Assembly (NCBI GenBank): GCA_017940105.1
Contig: JAGAZG010000165.1
Coordinates: 1 to 13,134 of the forward strand
DNA: 13,134 nt
Direction of reading: 5' to 3'
Origin: Mailhella sp.
GTDB taxonomy: Bacteria; Desulfobacterota; Desulfovibrionia; Desulfovibrionales; Desulfovibrionaceae
Part shown: positions 1 through 6,791 of the stretch, one piece after another
How the letters are laid out: every line of letters starts with the position of its first letter
Position numbering within the stretch: the first letter of the stretch is position 1
Program-made: the position numbers and the translations under genes
The notes under the pieces: generated by a model
Database searches by the model: none
Told to the model about the DNA's origin: nothing
Seen by the model: the letters and a program-made list of their open reading frames with translations, nothing else

Positions 1-2
1 CG

Positions 3-410
3 GATCTTCTTGAAAAGCTTATTGCAACCGGGGCCGTCACCCGCGTGCGCGTGAACATACCCGGCCCGGCCTCAGCGTACCCGCTTGCGGCAGGCGGCGA
101 AGCCCCTTCAAAGGAAGACCTTGGCAAGACCATTGCCCTGGCCCGTGCTTTCAGTGACCACGTCATCCGGCTGCTTCTTGAGCCCATCAGGCAGCCGGAC
201 GGTTCTTTTGCCTGGCTCAGCGCGGCGGATGCCGGCCTTGCAGGCAAAATGGTCGCCGAAGCCTGCGGCGACATGATGCTGCCCTTCGGCATCCAGGCCA
301 GCGCAGACAAGGCAAGCGGCCTGGAACCCCTTGCCAACCTTCTGCCCTACCGCTCCAAGGTTCGCTCTGCCCTGCCCAAAACAGACATTATCAAAGACGC
401 TGCGGAATAA
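3..410 (+). CDS. C-terminal part of an unrecognised protein (5' end outside the window)
   Basis: The reading frame is open from the first complete codon (position 3) to a TAA at 408-410, so about 135 C-terminal residues are visible. A GTG at 45 is in frame, but the frame continues upstream of it with sensible residues (DLLEKLIATGAVTRV), so the true start lies outside the window. The fragment is mostly helical in appearance, with no transmembrane segment, Cys cluster or nucleotide-binding motif. It contains the phrases GKTIALARAFSDHVIRLL and GDMMLPFGIQA. I do not recognise the family. A strong intrinsic terminator follows immediately, which supports this being the end of a real transcription unit on the + strand. 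Being coding is fairly sure; function is unknown. Confidence 0.7.
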   Translation, partial: DLLEKLIATGAVTRVRVNIPGPASAYPLAAGGEAPSKEDLGKTIALARAFSDHVIRLLLEPIRQPDGSFAWLSAADAGLAGKMVAEACGDMMLPFGIQASADKASGLEPLANLLPYRSKVRSALPKTDIIKDAAE

Positions 411-417
411 CGCCTGC

Positions 418-443
418 GCGGGGGATATTCCCCCGCTTTTTTT
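418..443 (+). terminator. Rho-independent terminator after the first gene
   Basis: A perfect 8-bp stem (418-425 with 429-436) closes a 3-nt loop and is followed by seven T residues (437-443). It begins eight bases after the stop codon at 410, a textbook intrinsic terminator that separates this gene from lpdA. Confidence 0.9.
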
Positions 444-470
444 AACGCCTTGTGCTTCTATGCACGAATA

Positions 471-499
471 TAGACAACATGCCCTTGTTGTTCTATGGT
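471..499 (+). promoter_or_regulatory. Possible sigma70-type promoter for lpdA
   Basis: TAGACA (471-476) and TATGGT (494-499) are spaced by 17 nt, in an AT-rich stretch between the upstream terminator and the lpdA leader. The hexamers match the consensus only moderately. An overlapping TAAAAT at 499-504 lacks a well-placed -35. Since the preceding gene is terminated, a promoter is needed somewhere in this gap. Confidence 0.4.
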
Positions 500-513
500 A
501 AAATAATCATGAG

Positions 514-539
514 AGGGCGGAAGCTGTCCGCCCTGTTTT
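514..539 (+). promoter_or_regulatory. First hairpin of the lpdA leader, terminator-like
   Basis: A perfect 8-bp GC-rich stem (514-521 with 527-534) closes a 5-nt loop and is followed by GTTTT. It lies just downstream of the proposed promoter and upstream of lpdA, so it would sit in the lpdA leader RNA. It could be an attenuator, or a terminator for an unseen short transcript. Confidence 0.45.
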
Positions 540-560
540 GCATCTTGTCGTGATTATTCC

Positions 561-580
561 AGGGAGCAACTCCCTTTTTT
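561..580 (+). promoter_or_regulatory. Second hairpin of the lpdA leader, terminator-like, next to the RBS
   Basis: A 6-bp stem (561-566 with 570-575) closes a 3-nt loop and runs into a T tract (575-580). The lpdA ribosome-binding site AGGAGG begins at 583. The CTCCC arm is also complementary to the Shine-Dalgarno sequence, so an alternative fold could hide the RBS. Terminator, attenuator and RBS-masking roles are all possible. Confidence 0.45.
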
Positions 581-594
581 CCAGGAGGTTTTTC

Positions 595-2019
595 ATGGCT
601 CTACGCATCACCGTCATAGGAGCAGGCCCAGGAGGCTACACGGCCGCTTTTGACGCCGCAAAACGAGGCGCCGAAGTCACACTTGTAGAAGCCAGGTGGC
701 TGGGCGGCACATGCCTGAACTGCGGCTGCATCCCCACCAAGACGCTTAAATCTTCCGCCGAAGCGCTCGAAACAATGCACCGTGCGGCAGAATTTGGCAT
801 CGCCGCCGAAGGAAAAGCCTCTGTCGACATGCCGGCAGTCATCGCTCGCAAGCGCAAGGTTTCTGAAACGCTGCGCGGCGGACTCGAAAAAACCTGTGCA
901 AAACTCAAGGTCAAGGTCGTCATGGGACGCGGCCAGGTCATCAATGCCGGGCTCGTAAAAGCCACGCTGGCCGACGGCTCCGTTCAGGAAATCGAAGGCG
1001 ACAAGGTTATCATCGCCACAGGATCCGACGTGCTCAACCTGCCTTCGCTCCCGGTGGACGGCAAATACATTCTTTCGAGCAACGAAGCCCTTGAGCTTGA
1101 CCATGTGCCCGCAAGGCTGATCATTGTCGGCGGCGGCGTGGTGGGCTGCGAGCTTGCCTTCATCTTCAAGGCCTTTGGCAGCGAAGTCACCATTGTCGAA
1201 GGCCAGAACCGTCTTCTCCCCGTGCCCTCGGTCGATGAAGAAATGAGCAAGCTGCTGCTGCGCGAAGCCAAGAAAAAAGGCATCAAAGTGGAACTTTGCC
1301 GCACGGTGAACGGAACGAAGGTCGAAAACGGCTCCGTGCAGGCCGACCTGGGGCCTTCGCCCTTCCTCGCTCCGGAACTGGTGCCTGCTTCTGCTAAAAA
1401 ACCGGCGACGATCGAAGCCGACTGCATTTTCTCAACCATTGGCCGCGTGGCCGTCACGAATGGCCTGGGGCTTGCCGAAGCCGGCATAGCCACTGACAAG
1501 CGCGGCTACATCGTCGTCAATGACCAGCTGGAAACCTCGGTCCCCGGCGTCTATGCCATTGGCGACATACTCGGTCCTGCGCGCATCATGCTGGCACACA
1601 TGGCTTCTGCCGAAGCGCATGCAGCCGTAGCCAATATTTTTGGCGCAAACGAATCGCCCAACTACAACGTTGTGCCTTCCGGCATCTTCAGCAGCCCTGA
1701 AATCGGCGACGTAGGCCTGACCGAATCCCAGGCCAGGGCCAAGGGGCTTGACGTGGCCACATCCGAATTTCAGTTCCGCGAACTTGGCAAGGCGCAGGCC
1801 ATGGGCGAACTGCCCGGCGTGTTCAAGCTGGTTGCTGACAAAAGCAGCGGCAAGCTGCTGGGCGCGCATTTTGCCGGGGCGCACGCAACCGACCTGATAT
1901 CCGAAGCGGCCCTTGCCCTGCAGCTTGGCGCATCTGTTTCTGATATTGCGGGCACCATTCATGCTCACCCGACCCTTGCCGAAGGCATAATGGAATCTGC
2001 CGCCATGATGGGCGAATAA
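595..2019 (+). CDS. lpdA: Dihydrolipoyl dehydrogenase (lipoamide dehydrogenase, E3 / glycine cleavage L protein)
   Basis: A 474-residue cytoplasmic flavoprotein that reoxidises dihydrolipoyl groups with NAD+; usual family length is about 460-480. The N-terminal FAD fold has GAGPGG at residues 9-14. The redox disulfide is C40/C45 in GGTCLNCGCIPTK. The second Rossmann motif (NAD) is GGGVVG at 179-184. The C-terminal catalytic motif HAHPTLAE spans 456-463, with H458 as the base and E463 its partner. ATG 595 is chosen over an in-frame ATG at 538 because a strong AGGAGG lies at 583-588 and the FAD motif sits at the normal distance from this start. An extra Cys, C43, lies between the redox cysteines. 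gcvH follows 95 bp downstream, which suggests service in glycine cleavage. No PDH or OGDH subunits are in view. Confidence 0.95.
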   Translation: MALRITVIGAGPGGYTAAFDAAKRGAEVTLVEARWLGGTCLNCGCIPTKTLKSSAEALETMHRAAEFGIAAEGKASVDMPAVIARKRKVSETLRGGLEKTCAKLKVKVVMGRGQVINAGLVKATLADGSVQEIEGDKVIIATGSDVLNLPSLPVDGKYILSSNEALELDHVPARLIIVGGGVVGCELAFIFKAFGSEVTIVEGQNRLLPVPSVDEEMSKLLLREAKKKGIKVELCRTVNGTKVENGSVQADLGPSPFLAPELVPASAKKPATIEADCIFSTIGRVAVTNGLGLAEAGIATDKRGYIVVNDQLETSVPGVYAIGDILGPARIMLAHMASAEAHAAVANIFGANESPNYNVVPSGIFSSPEIGDVGLTESQARAKGLDVATSEFQFRELGKAQAMGELPGVFKLVADKSSGKLLGAHFAGAHATDLISEAALALQLGASVSDIAGTIHAHPTLAEGIMESAAMMGE

Positions 2020-2114
2020 CGCCGCCCGCGCAAAAAACTTGCCTGCTTGCGCAGCATGGGGTAGCTTTTTGCCGATGCCTTACTTTTACCTTCTAATGCA
2101 ATAAGGAGCTAACC

Positions 2115-2516
2115 ATGGCAAAAACCATTGCCGAACTCAATTTGCCCGCCGACCTCAAGTATACCGATGAACATATCTGGGCCCGCGCCGAAGGCGAAGA
2201 AATCGTTATCGGCGTGAGCGACTATGCCCAGGATCAGCTTGGCGAAGTCGTCTTTGTTGACGTGCCCGGCGAGGGCGATGCCTTTGAAGCCGGCAAAGAA
2301 TTTGGCGAAGTTGAATCCATCAAGTCCGTCAACAAGCTGTTCATGCCCGTTGCCGGCACTGTGACCGCCGTCAATGAAGAGCTGGACGGCACCCCCACCC
2401 TGCTCAACGCATCCTGCTACGGCACGGGCTGGATCATCAAGGCAAAGCCAGACAACATGGCCGACCTTGAGGGACTCCTCTCTGCCGACGCCTACCGCGC
2501 CCTTCTTTCCAAGTAG
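2115..2516 (+). CDS. gcvH: Glycine cleavage system H protein (lipoyl carrier)
   Basis: A 133-residue H protein of normal length. It shuttles the aminomethyl group and reducing equivalents on a swinging lipoyl arm between the P, T and L proteins. The family hallmarks are clear: an N-terminal YTDEHIWA (16-23), GVSDYAQDQLGEVVFVDVPG (33-52), and the lipoylation site ESIKSV with K70 as the modified lysine, followed by VNKLFMPVAGTV. The start has an AAGGAG ribosome-binding site at 2103-2108. It lies 95 bp downstream of lpdA on the same strand and is closed by a strong terminator, so lpdA-gcvH probably forms a two-gene unit. The gcvT and gcvP genes are not in the window. A role as a lipoate-relay protein for lipoylation of other enzymes is an alternative or additional function. 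Confidence 0.95.
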   Translation: MAKTIAELNLPADLKYTDEHIWARAEGEEIVIGVSDYAQDQLGEVVFVDVPGEGDAFEAGKEFGEVESIKSVNKLFMPVAGTVTAVNEELDGTPTLLNASCYGTGWIIKAKPDNMADLEGLLSADAYRALLSK

Positions 2517-2535
2517 CCTTTCTGCCTTGTCTTTC

Positions 2536-2570
2536 AGGCGCCGCGGCCTTTAAAAGCCGCGGCGCCTTTT
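2536..2570 (+). terminator. Rho-independent terminator after gcvH
   Basis: An 11-bp GC-rich perfect stem (2537-2547 with 2556-2566), extended by an A-T pair, is followed by TTTT. It starts 20 bp after the gcvH stop codon and closes the lpdA-gcvH unit. Confidence 0.8.
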
Positions 2571-2656
2571 GTGTTAAAAGGCATGCGCGCTGCTGCAAGA
2601 AGCGCAAAAAAACACCTGTTGGACAGCGAGGCTGCCCTGCAGATATTTGGCGGCAT

Positions 2657-2687
2657 AAAAAAAGCCTGGATAACGACGTATCCAGGC
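2657..2687 (-). terminator. Rho-independent terminator of the tRNA-Leu gene
   Basis: Read on the - strand, a perfect 9-bp stem (2679-2687 with 2664-2672) closes a 6-nt loop and is followed directly by seven T residues (2657-2663 read as complement). It lies about 50 bp beyond the 3' end of the tRNA and faces the gcvH terminator. Confidence 0.88.
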
Positions 2688-2728
2688 CATAGCGACTTGT
2701 TGAAACGCTATGAAATCATGTGATTTCA
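2688..2728. repeat. Two short inverted repeats in the tRNA-Leu 3' trailer
   Basis: CATAGCG (2688-2694) pairs with CGCTATG (2706-2712), and TGAAATCA (2711-2718) pairs with TGATTTCA (2721-2728). The two structures share bases 2711-2712, so they may be alternatives. They sit between the mature tRNA 3' end and its terminator and may matter only for 3' processing. Confidence 0.35.
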
Positions 2729-2737
2729 AAAAAAAAG

Positions 2738-2822
2738 TGGTGCCCAGAGGGAGACTCGAACTCCCACGCCAGTTGGCACTACCACCTCACGATAGCGTGT
2801 CTACCAATTCCACCATCTGGGC
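2738..2822 (-). tRNA. tRNA-Leu, anticodon GAG
   Basis: On the - strand an 85-nt class II tRNA folds cleanly. The acceptor stem is GCCCAGA with TCTGGGC (2816-2822 and 2742-2748), followed by discriminator A and an encoded CCA (2738-2740). The D region contains the leucine-typical TGGTGGAATTGGTAGACAC. The anticodon stem CTATC/GGTAG encloses GTGAGGT, giving anticodon GAG (plus-strand 2786-2788), which reads CUC and CUU. A short variable arm (about 4 bp with a 4-nt loop) and the T arm GGGAG-TTCGAGT-CTCCC follow. Loop position 32 appears to be G, where a pyrimidine is usual. The gene runs opposite to its protein-coding neighbours and has its own terminator. Confidence 0.96.
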
Positions 2823-2831
2823 ACAAGAGGG

Positions 2832-2860
2832 CTTTTACAAAAAAACATGGGCATTGGCAA
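2832..2860 (-). promoter_or_regulatory. Candidate promoter of tRNA-Leu
   Basis: On the - strand, TTGCCA (complement of 2855-2860) and TAAAAG (complement of 2832-2837) are separated by 17 nt. Initiation would fall around 2825, only a few bases before the mature 5' end at 2822. The -35 and its flank (GCTTGCCA) are the same as in the rplU promoter at the other end of the window. The -10 is weak. Confidence 0.45.
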
Positions 2861-2909
2861 GCATTTTTTTCCGCCGGCAAAAAAGCCGTGCCGCATGCCG
2901 CGAGGGTGC

Positions 2910-2939
2910 TTGACACCTATAATCAACCAGTCATATAGA
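2910..2939 (+). promoter_or_regulatory. Sigma70-type promoter of the gntR-tctCBA-flavoprotein operon
   Basis: A perfect TTGACA (2910-2915) is followed after 18 nt by TATAGA (2934-2939), about 28 bp before the gntR start at 2967. A TATAAT at 2918-2923 lies too close to this -35 to pair with it and has no obvious -35 of its own. The imperfectly placed inverted repeat GGTG-N5-CACC (2905-2917) overlaps the -35 and could be an operator for the adjacent GntR protein; this last point is speculative. Confidence 0.65.
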
Positions 2940-2966
2940 TGAATAAACATTTAAAGGATAAAAAGT

Positions 2967-3713
2967 ATGCTTGAATCTTCATCCTTTGCTCCGGCGTATT
3001 CTCGACTGTACCAGGAACTCGCTTCGGACATTAACAACGGCCGCTGGAAACCCGGGGATCAGCTGCCCACAGAGCGCGAACTTGCCGACAGGCACGGCCT
3101 GAGCATAGGCACCGTGCGCAAGTCCATGGACATGCTTGAACAGGCCGGTTTTTGCATAAAGGCACAGGGAAAAGGCACGTTTGTCGCCGACTATACCGAA
3201 GACAAGCCTTTTTTCTACCGCATGCGCCGCGGCTTTTCTGCAAAGGATATTTCTGTTCACACAGGAACGGCGGAGCGCGCCGAGTGCCCCCTGCCGGATG
3301 ACGCGGCCCGCAGCCTCAACCTGCCGCCCAATGCACCGGGCATCAGAATCACAAGGACGCTTCATGGGCATGACCAGCATGAAACTGCACCGCTTGGCGT
3401 GAGCGAGTCATGGTTTTCACGCGATGCGTGCCCCCAGCTCATGGACATTTCGCCGTCAGACATGAAGAAGCATTCGCTCTACTACCTGCTCGAACGCAGC
3501 TGCCGCAAGCCCATGCTGCACTGCGATGAATTGATAAGCTTCAGCATGGAGGGGACCCCGCTGTTTGCCAGTCTGTTCGACGGAACGCCGCCGCCATGCT
3601 TTAAGCTGGTCATGGTCGTTTACACCTATGAAAGCATGCCGCTGGAATACCGCGTCAGCCATATTGACGCCTCTTCCATGGGACTTATGCGAAAGCATGA
3701 TTTTCGCCTGTAA
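2967..3713 (+). CDS. GntR-family transcriptional regulator, HutC subfamily (UTRA domain)
   Basis: A 248-residue cytoplasmic DNA-binding protein, normal length for the HutC subfamily. The N-terminal winged helix-turn-helix (about residues 10-75) shows the GntR signature: YQELASDINNGRWKPGDQLP, TERELADRHGLSIGTVRKSMDMLEQAG and GKGTFVA. The C-terminal part (about 85-245) looks like a UTRA ligand-binding domain, including SLYYLLE and, near the end, MPLEYRVSHIDAS. It probably senses the transported substrate or its product. It is the first gene of the operon, preceded by a strong promoter and AAAGGA (2953-2958), and only 30 bp separate it from tctC. It therefore most likely controls its own operon, probably as a repressor relieved by ligand. 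The ligand is not predictable from the sequence. Confidence 0.92.
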   Translation: MLESSSFAPAYSRLYQELASDINNGRWKPGDQLPTERELADRHGLSIGTVRKSMDMLEQAGFCIKAQGKGTFVADYTEDKPFFYRMRRGFSAKDISVHTGTAERAECPLPDDAARSLNLPPNAPGIRITRTLHGHDQHETAPLGVSESWFSRDACPQLMDISPSDMKKHSLYYLLERSCRKPMLHCDELISFSMEGTPLFASLFDGTPPPCFKLVMVVYTYESMPLEYRVSHIDASSMGLMRKHDFRL

Positions 3714-3743
3714 ACCTTATCACCCCTGCACCGGGAGGAAAAG

Positions 3744-4706
3744 ATGAACAAACTTATGTCTGCAGCCATTCTTGGAGCATGCGCCCTGTTCTGCTCGGCA
3801 AACGTGCAGGCGGCTTTTCCTGAAAAGCCGCTCAATGTCGTCATTGCCTTTGCACCAGGCGGCACAAGCGATATCAGCGTGCGCATGCTCGCGCCCAAGC
3901 TTGAAAAGATCTTCGGCCAGCCTCTGGTCATAACCAACAAGGGCGGCGGAGCCGGCGTGCCCGGACTTAACACTGTCCTGCAGGCAAAGCCCGACGGATA
4001 CACCATTTCAGCTCCGGCCACGCCGGCGTTCAGCGCATCCATTTTTCTCAAGGGAAAGCCATACAACCTTGACGACATGACCTTTGCCGCCGGGTATATG
4101 ATCAATGACCGCATCCTGCTGACAAAGCCGGACAAGCCCTATAAGACCTGGCAGGAGTTCATTGCCTACATTAAGGCCAATCCAGGCAAGGTTTCCATTG
4201 GCAGCGGCGCGTCCCAGGCCGCCATGGAAGTTTTAAAATCCATAGCCATAAAAGAAAACCTTGACGTCAACTTTGTCATGTACAAAAGCGGCGGAGAAGC
4301 TTCGGCAGACCTTATCGGCGGCCATATAGACGCCTGCGAGCTGGGCGTGGGCACAGCCGCCTATCAGGCTGCCCGCAAGGGTGAGCTTTCTGTTCTGGCC
4401 AACCTCGGAACGGGCGAGGTGCCGGACTTTCCTGCCGTGCCCAAGCTGCACAAGGATCTGGGGTACGAATTCTTCACTACGGTCATCTACTCGTTCATAT
4501 TGCCCAAGGGCACGCCCGAAGACATCCGCGCCCGCTGGGAAAGCGCCATAAAGGAAGCCCTGGACGACCCCGAACTTAAAGAGACCTTTCACAAGGCCGG
4601 CTTTGCGCCTGCCTTCCTCAGCGGCCAGCAGGCAAAAGAATTTTCAGAAAACGAGCTCAAAACCATCCCCGCCATGCTGGAATACAACAAGCAGTTCAAA
4701 AAATGA
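3744..4706 (+). CDS. tctC: Tripartite tricarboxylate transporter substrate-binding protein (TctC/Bug family)
   Basis: A 320-residue periplasmic binding protein that captures an organic acid for the TctA/TctB membrane pair. Residues 1-23 form a Sec signal peptide ending VQA before AFPEKP. The mature part shows Bug-family marks: APGGTSDISVR at 37-47, with D43 in the ligand-proximal PGGxxD position, then VITNKGGGAGVPG (the usual position of N-x-x-G-A-G-G) and KPDGYTI. Length is typical. A GGGAGG ribosome-binding site (3733-3738) precedes ATG 3744. Bug proteins bind tricarboxylates, dicarboxylates, aromatic acids, amino acids or sulfonates, so the name does not fix the substrate. A Cys at residue 13 in LGAC could suggest a lipoprotein, but the preceding segment is very short and ordinary signal peptidase cleavage seems more likely. 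Confidence 0.93.
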   Translation: MNKLMSAAILGACALFCSANVQAAFPEKPLNVVIAFAPGGTSDISVRMLAPKLEKIFGQPLVITNKGGGAGVPGLNTVLQAKPDGYTISAPATPAFSASIFLKGKPYNLDDMTFAAGYMINDRILLTKPDKPYKTWQEFIAYIKANPGKVSIGSGASQAAMEVLKSIAIKENLDVNFVMYKSGGEASADLIGGHIDACELGVGTAAYQAARKGELSVLANLGTGEVPDFPAVPKLHKDLGYEFFTTVIYSFILPKGTPEDIRARWESAIKEALDDPELKETFHKAGFAPAFLSGQQAKEFSENELKTIPAMLEYNKQFKK

Positions 4707-4716
4707 CCTGTGAAAG

Positions 4717-4742
4717 GCCGTGCGGTCAAAAGCCCGCACGGC
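4717..4742 (+). promoter_or_regulatory. Intercistronic hairpin between tctC and tctB
   Basis: A perfect 9-bp GC-rich stem (4717-4725 with 4734-4742) closes an 8-nt loop and starts 10 bp after the tctC stop. No T tract follows, so it is more likely an mRNA-stabilising structure, or a weak partial terminator, than a true terminator. Such a hairpin would favour higher levels of the binding protein than of the membrane subunits. Confidence 0.55.
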
Positions 4743-4765
4743 TGCAGGCATAGCAGCGGTGTTTT

Positions 4766-5200
4766 ATGAATAAAGACAGATGGACCGGACTTGTCTTCAT
4801 CATTGCATGCGCCCTCCTGTGGTTTGCCGTCATCCCGCAGCAGACCGATGGCCCGGATGAAGCTTTTGTGCCCCGCATGGCAACGGCAGGCATGTTTATA
4901 CCCGCGCTGATCATGCTTGTACGGCGGCCTAAGAATCAAAGCACGCCGCCTGACTTTCGGGCAGGAGCATTTTTTCACAGCACACTGCCCGCCATGCTGC
5001 TCGTGCTGGCTTATCTTCTGGGCGTTGCATGGATCGGCTTTTTCTTCTCCAGCCTGGTTTTCATACCGGCAGCCCTGTTTATTTTTGGAGAACGCCGGGT
5101 CCATGCGTTCTGGATCACTCCTGCGGCGCTTCTTGGCGGCATCTATCTGGTCATGGTGCATTTTCTTCATCTGGAACTGCCTGCGGCTCTGCTTATTTAA
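4766..5200 (+). CDS. tctB: Tripartite tricarboxylate transporter small membrane subunit (TctB family)
   Basis: A 144-residue protein of normal TctB length with about four hydrophobic segments: roughly residues 7-23, 37-52, 72-106 (possibly two helices) and 113-137. TctB proteins are poorly conserved, and this identification rests on size, topology and position between tctC and tctA. TctB is a small inner-membrane partner required with TctA for uptake driven by an ion gradient. The start lacks a clear Shine-Dalgarno sequence (AGCGGTGTTTT precedes ATG 4766), unlike all the other genes of the operon, so its translation may be weak or depend on the hairpin-bearing gap upstream. The next in-frame ATG would remove the first helix and is unlikely. 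Confidence 0.85.
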   Translation: MNKDRWTGLVFIIACALLWFAVIPQQTDGPDEAFVPRMATAGMFIPALIMLVRRPKNQSTPPDFRAGAFFHSTLPAMLLVLAYLLGVAWIGFFFSSLVFIPAALFIFGERRVHAFWITPAALLGGIYLVMVHFLHLELPAALLI

Positions 5201-5254
5201 AAAAGCCGGAGGCAGACTGTCCCAAGGGCAGCTATGCTCTGACAGGAGATTTTC

Positions 5255-6769
5255 ATGCTTGACAGCCTTATGGCCGCTTTCGGCATGGTTCTGGACTGGC
5301 AGAATTTTTTCTGGGCGCTTTTCGGCGTGACCTTCGGCATCATCATGGGTGCCATACCCGGGCTGAGCGACAACATGGCCATCGTCCTGCTCCTGCCCTT
5401 CACCTATTATCTTGGCCCGATACCGGGCATAGCTATGCTGATGGGCCTATCCAAGGGGTCGAATTTCGGAGGGTCCATCCCGGCTATACTTTTCAACATT
5501 CCCGGCACGCCCCAGGCAATGATCACGACGTTTGACGGGTATCCCCTGGCAAAATCCGGCAAAAGCGGCAAGGCGCTCAAAACCGCCCTGTTCGCCTCTG
5601 TCACCGCAGACACGGCCAGCGATCTCGTGCTCATGTTCCTGGCAGCCCCCGTCGCCGCCATTGCCCTGCGCATAGGCCCGCCAGAATACAGCATGATCCT
5701 GCTGTTTTCACTGGTTTTAATCAGCCTTGCGGCTTCAAGCAGTCCCTGCCGCGGGCTCATAGCGACGGCGCTGGGCATTCTGCTGTCTACCGTGGGCTGC
5801 GATCCTGAATCGGGCACGCCCAGGTTTAACTTCGGCTTCATCGAACTTTCCGACGGCATCAACATCATGCCCATGGCCATCGGACTGCTCGCTTTTTCAG
5901 AAGTCCTGCGCCAGGCTGAAAAATGGTACGATGAAAGGCATGCCAAGGAATGCTCGGAATGCGTGCACATGTCGGAGCGGGGCACAGACGGCGACCGCCT
6001 CACCCTTGCAGAAATGCGCAGCTGCCTGCCCACCATAGGGCGCTCGACGCTTATTGGCTCGTTCATAGGCATCGTTCCGGGCATAGGCACGACGGTTGGA
6101 GCATACCTGAGCTATATCTGGAGCCGCAAAAAATCACGGACGCCGGAAATGTTCGGCAAGGGCTCTCTTGAAGGCATTGCTGCGTCAGAGGCGGGCAACA
6201 ATGCCGTCAACGGACCCAACCTTGTTCCGCTGCTTACGCTCGGCATACCGGGCAATCTTGCAGCCGCTCTCATACTGGGCGGATTCATGATCAAGGGGCT
6301 CATACCCGGCCCGCAGTTCATGGAAAGCAACGCCCCCATGCTTTACGCCCTTTTCATCGTCCTGCTGCTCAGCAACGTTTACACCGCCGTAATAGGCGGA
6401 GTGTTCATACATTTTGCCCGCAGGCTCACCGGCATACCCAAGGCCGTGCTCTACAGCATCGTTCCTGTTTTCTGCGTCATCGGGTCCTACGCAAGCAAGG
6501 GCAGCATGTTTGACGTGTCTGTCATGTTCATTTTCGGGCTGCTCGGCTATGTGCTGAACAAGCTTAAAATAAGCATGCCCACCCTGATCGTCGCTTTCTT
6601 TCTGGGAGCGCTGCTTGAGCACAAGATACGCCAGAGCCTGAGCATCGCACGCGGAGACTGGATGATTTTTGTCGACCGTCCCATTTCCTGCGCTTTTCTG
6701 GTCATGACCCTGGCCGTCCTGATCTTTTACATTCTGCGGCATGCACGTTCAGGCCAGCCTGCCGCATAG
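5255..6769 (+). CDS. tctA: Tripartite tricarboxylate transporter large membrane subunit (TctA family)
   Basis: A 504-residue polytopic inner-membrane protein with about 11-12 hydrophobic segments, the transport channel of the TTT system. The family signatures are clear near the N terminus: GIIMGAIPGL (about 27-36), LLLPFTYYLGPIPGIAMLMG, GSNFGGSIPAILFNIPGTPQ and TTFDGYPLAKSGKSGKAL. A second conserved block, GSFIGIVPGIGTTVGAYLSY, appears around residues 270-290, as expected for the internal duplication of TctA. AGGAG at 5244-5248 precedes ATG 5255. It lies 54 bp after tctB and 22 bp before the flavoprotein gene, so transport and metabolism are tightly linked. Length is typical (about 500). Confidence 0.95.
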   Translation: MLDSLMAAFGMVLDWQNFFWALFGVTFGIIMGAIPGLSDNMAIVLLLPFTYYLGPIPGIAMLMGLSKGSNFGGSIPAILFNIPGTPQAMITTFDGYPLAKSGKSGKALKTALFASVTADTASDLVLMFLAAPVAAIALRIGPPEYSMILLFSLVLISLAASSSPCRGLIATALGILLSTVGCDPESGTPRFNFGFIELSDGINIMPMAIGLLAFSEVLRQAEKWYDERHAKECSECVHMSERGTDGDRLTLAEMRSCLPTIGRSTLIGSFIGIVPGIGTTVGAYLSYIWSRKKSRTPEMFGKGSLEGIAASEAGNNAVNGPNLVPLLTLGIPGNLAAALILGGFMIKGLIPGPQFMESNAPMLYALFIVLLLSNVYTAVIGGVFIHFARRLTGIPKAVLYSIVPVFCVIGSYASKGSMFDVSVMFIFGLLGYVLNKLKISMPTLIVAFFLGALLEHKIRQSLSIARGDWMIFVDRPISCAFLVMTLAVLIFYILRHARSGQPAA

Positions 6770-6791
6770 CCTTGCAACAAAGGATTTTCTC

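Noticed and set aside
2069..2097. TTGCCG-N17-TCTAAT as a separate gcvH promoter
   Set aside because: Initiation would fall at about 2104, inside the gcvH ribosome-binding site at 2103-2108. Co-transcription with lpdA is simpler.
6741..6791. Upstream in-frame ATG at 6741 for the AprA-like protein
   Set aside because: It lies inside tctA without a ribosome-binding site, and the added 17 residues precede a normal FAD-domain start at 6792, which has AAAGGA.
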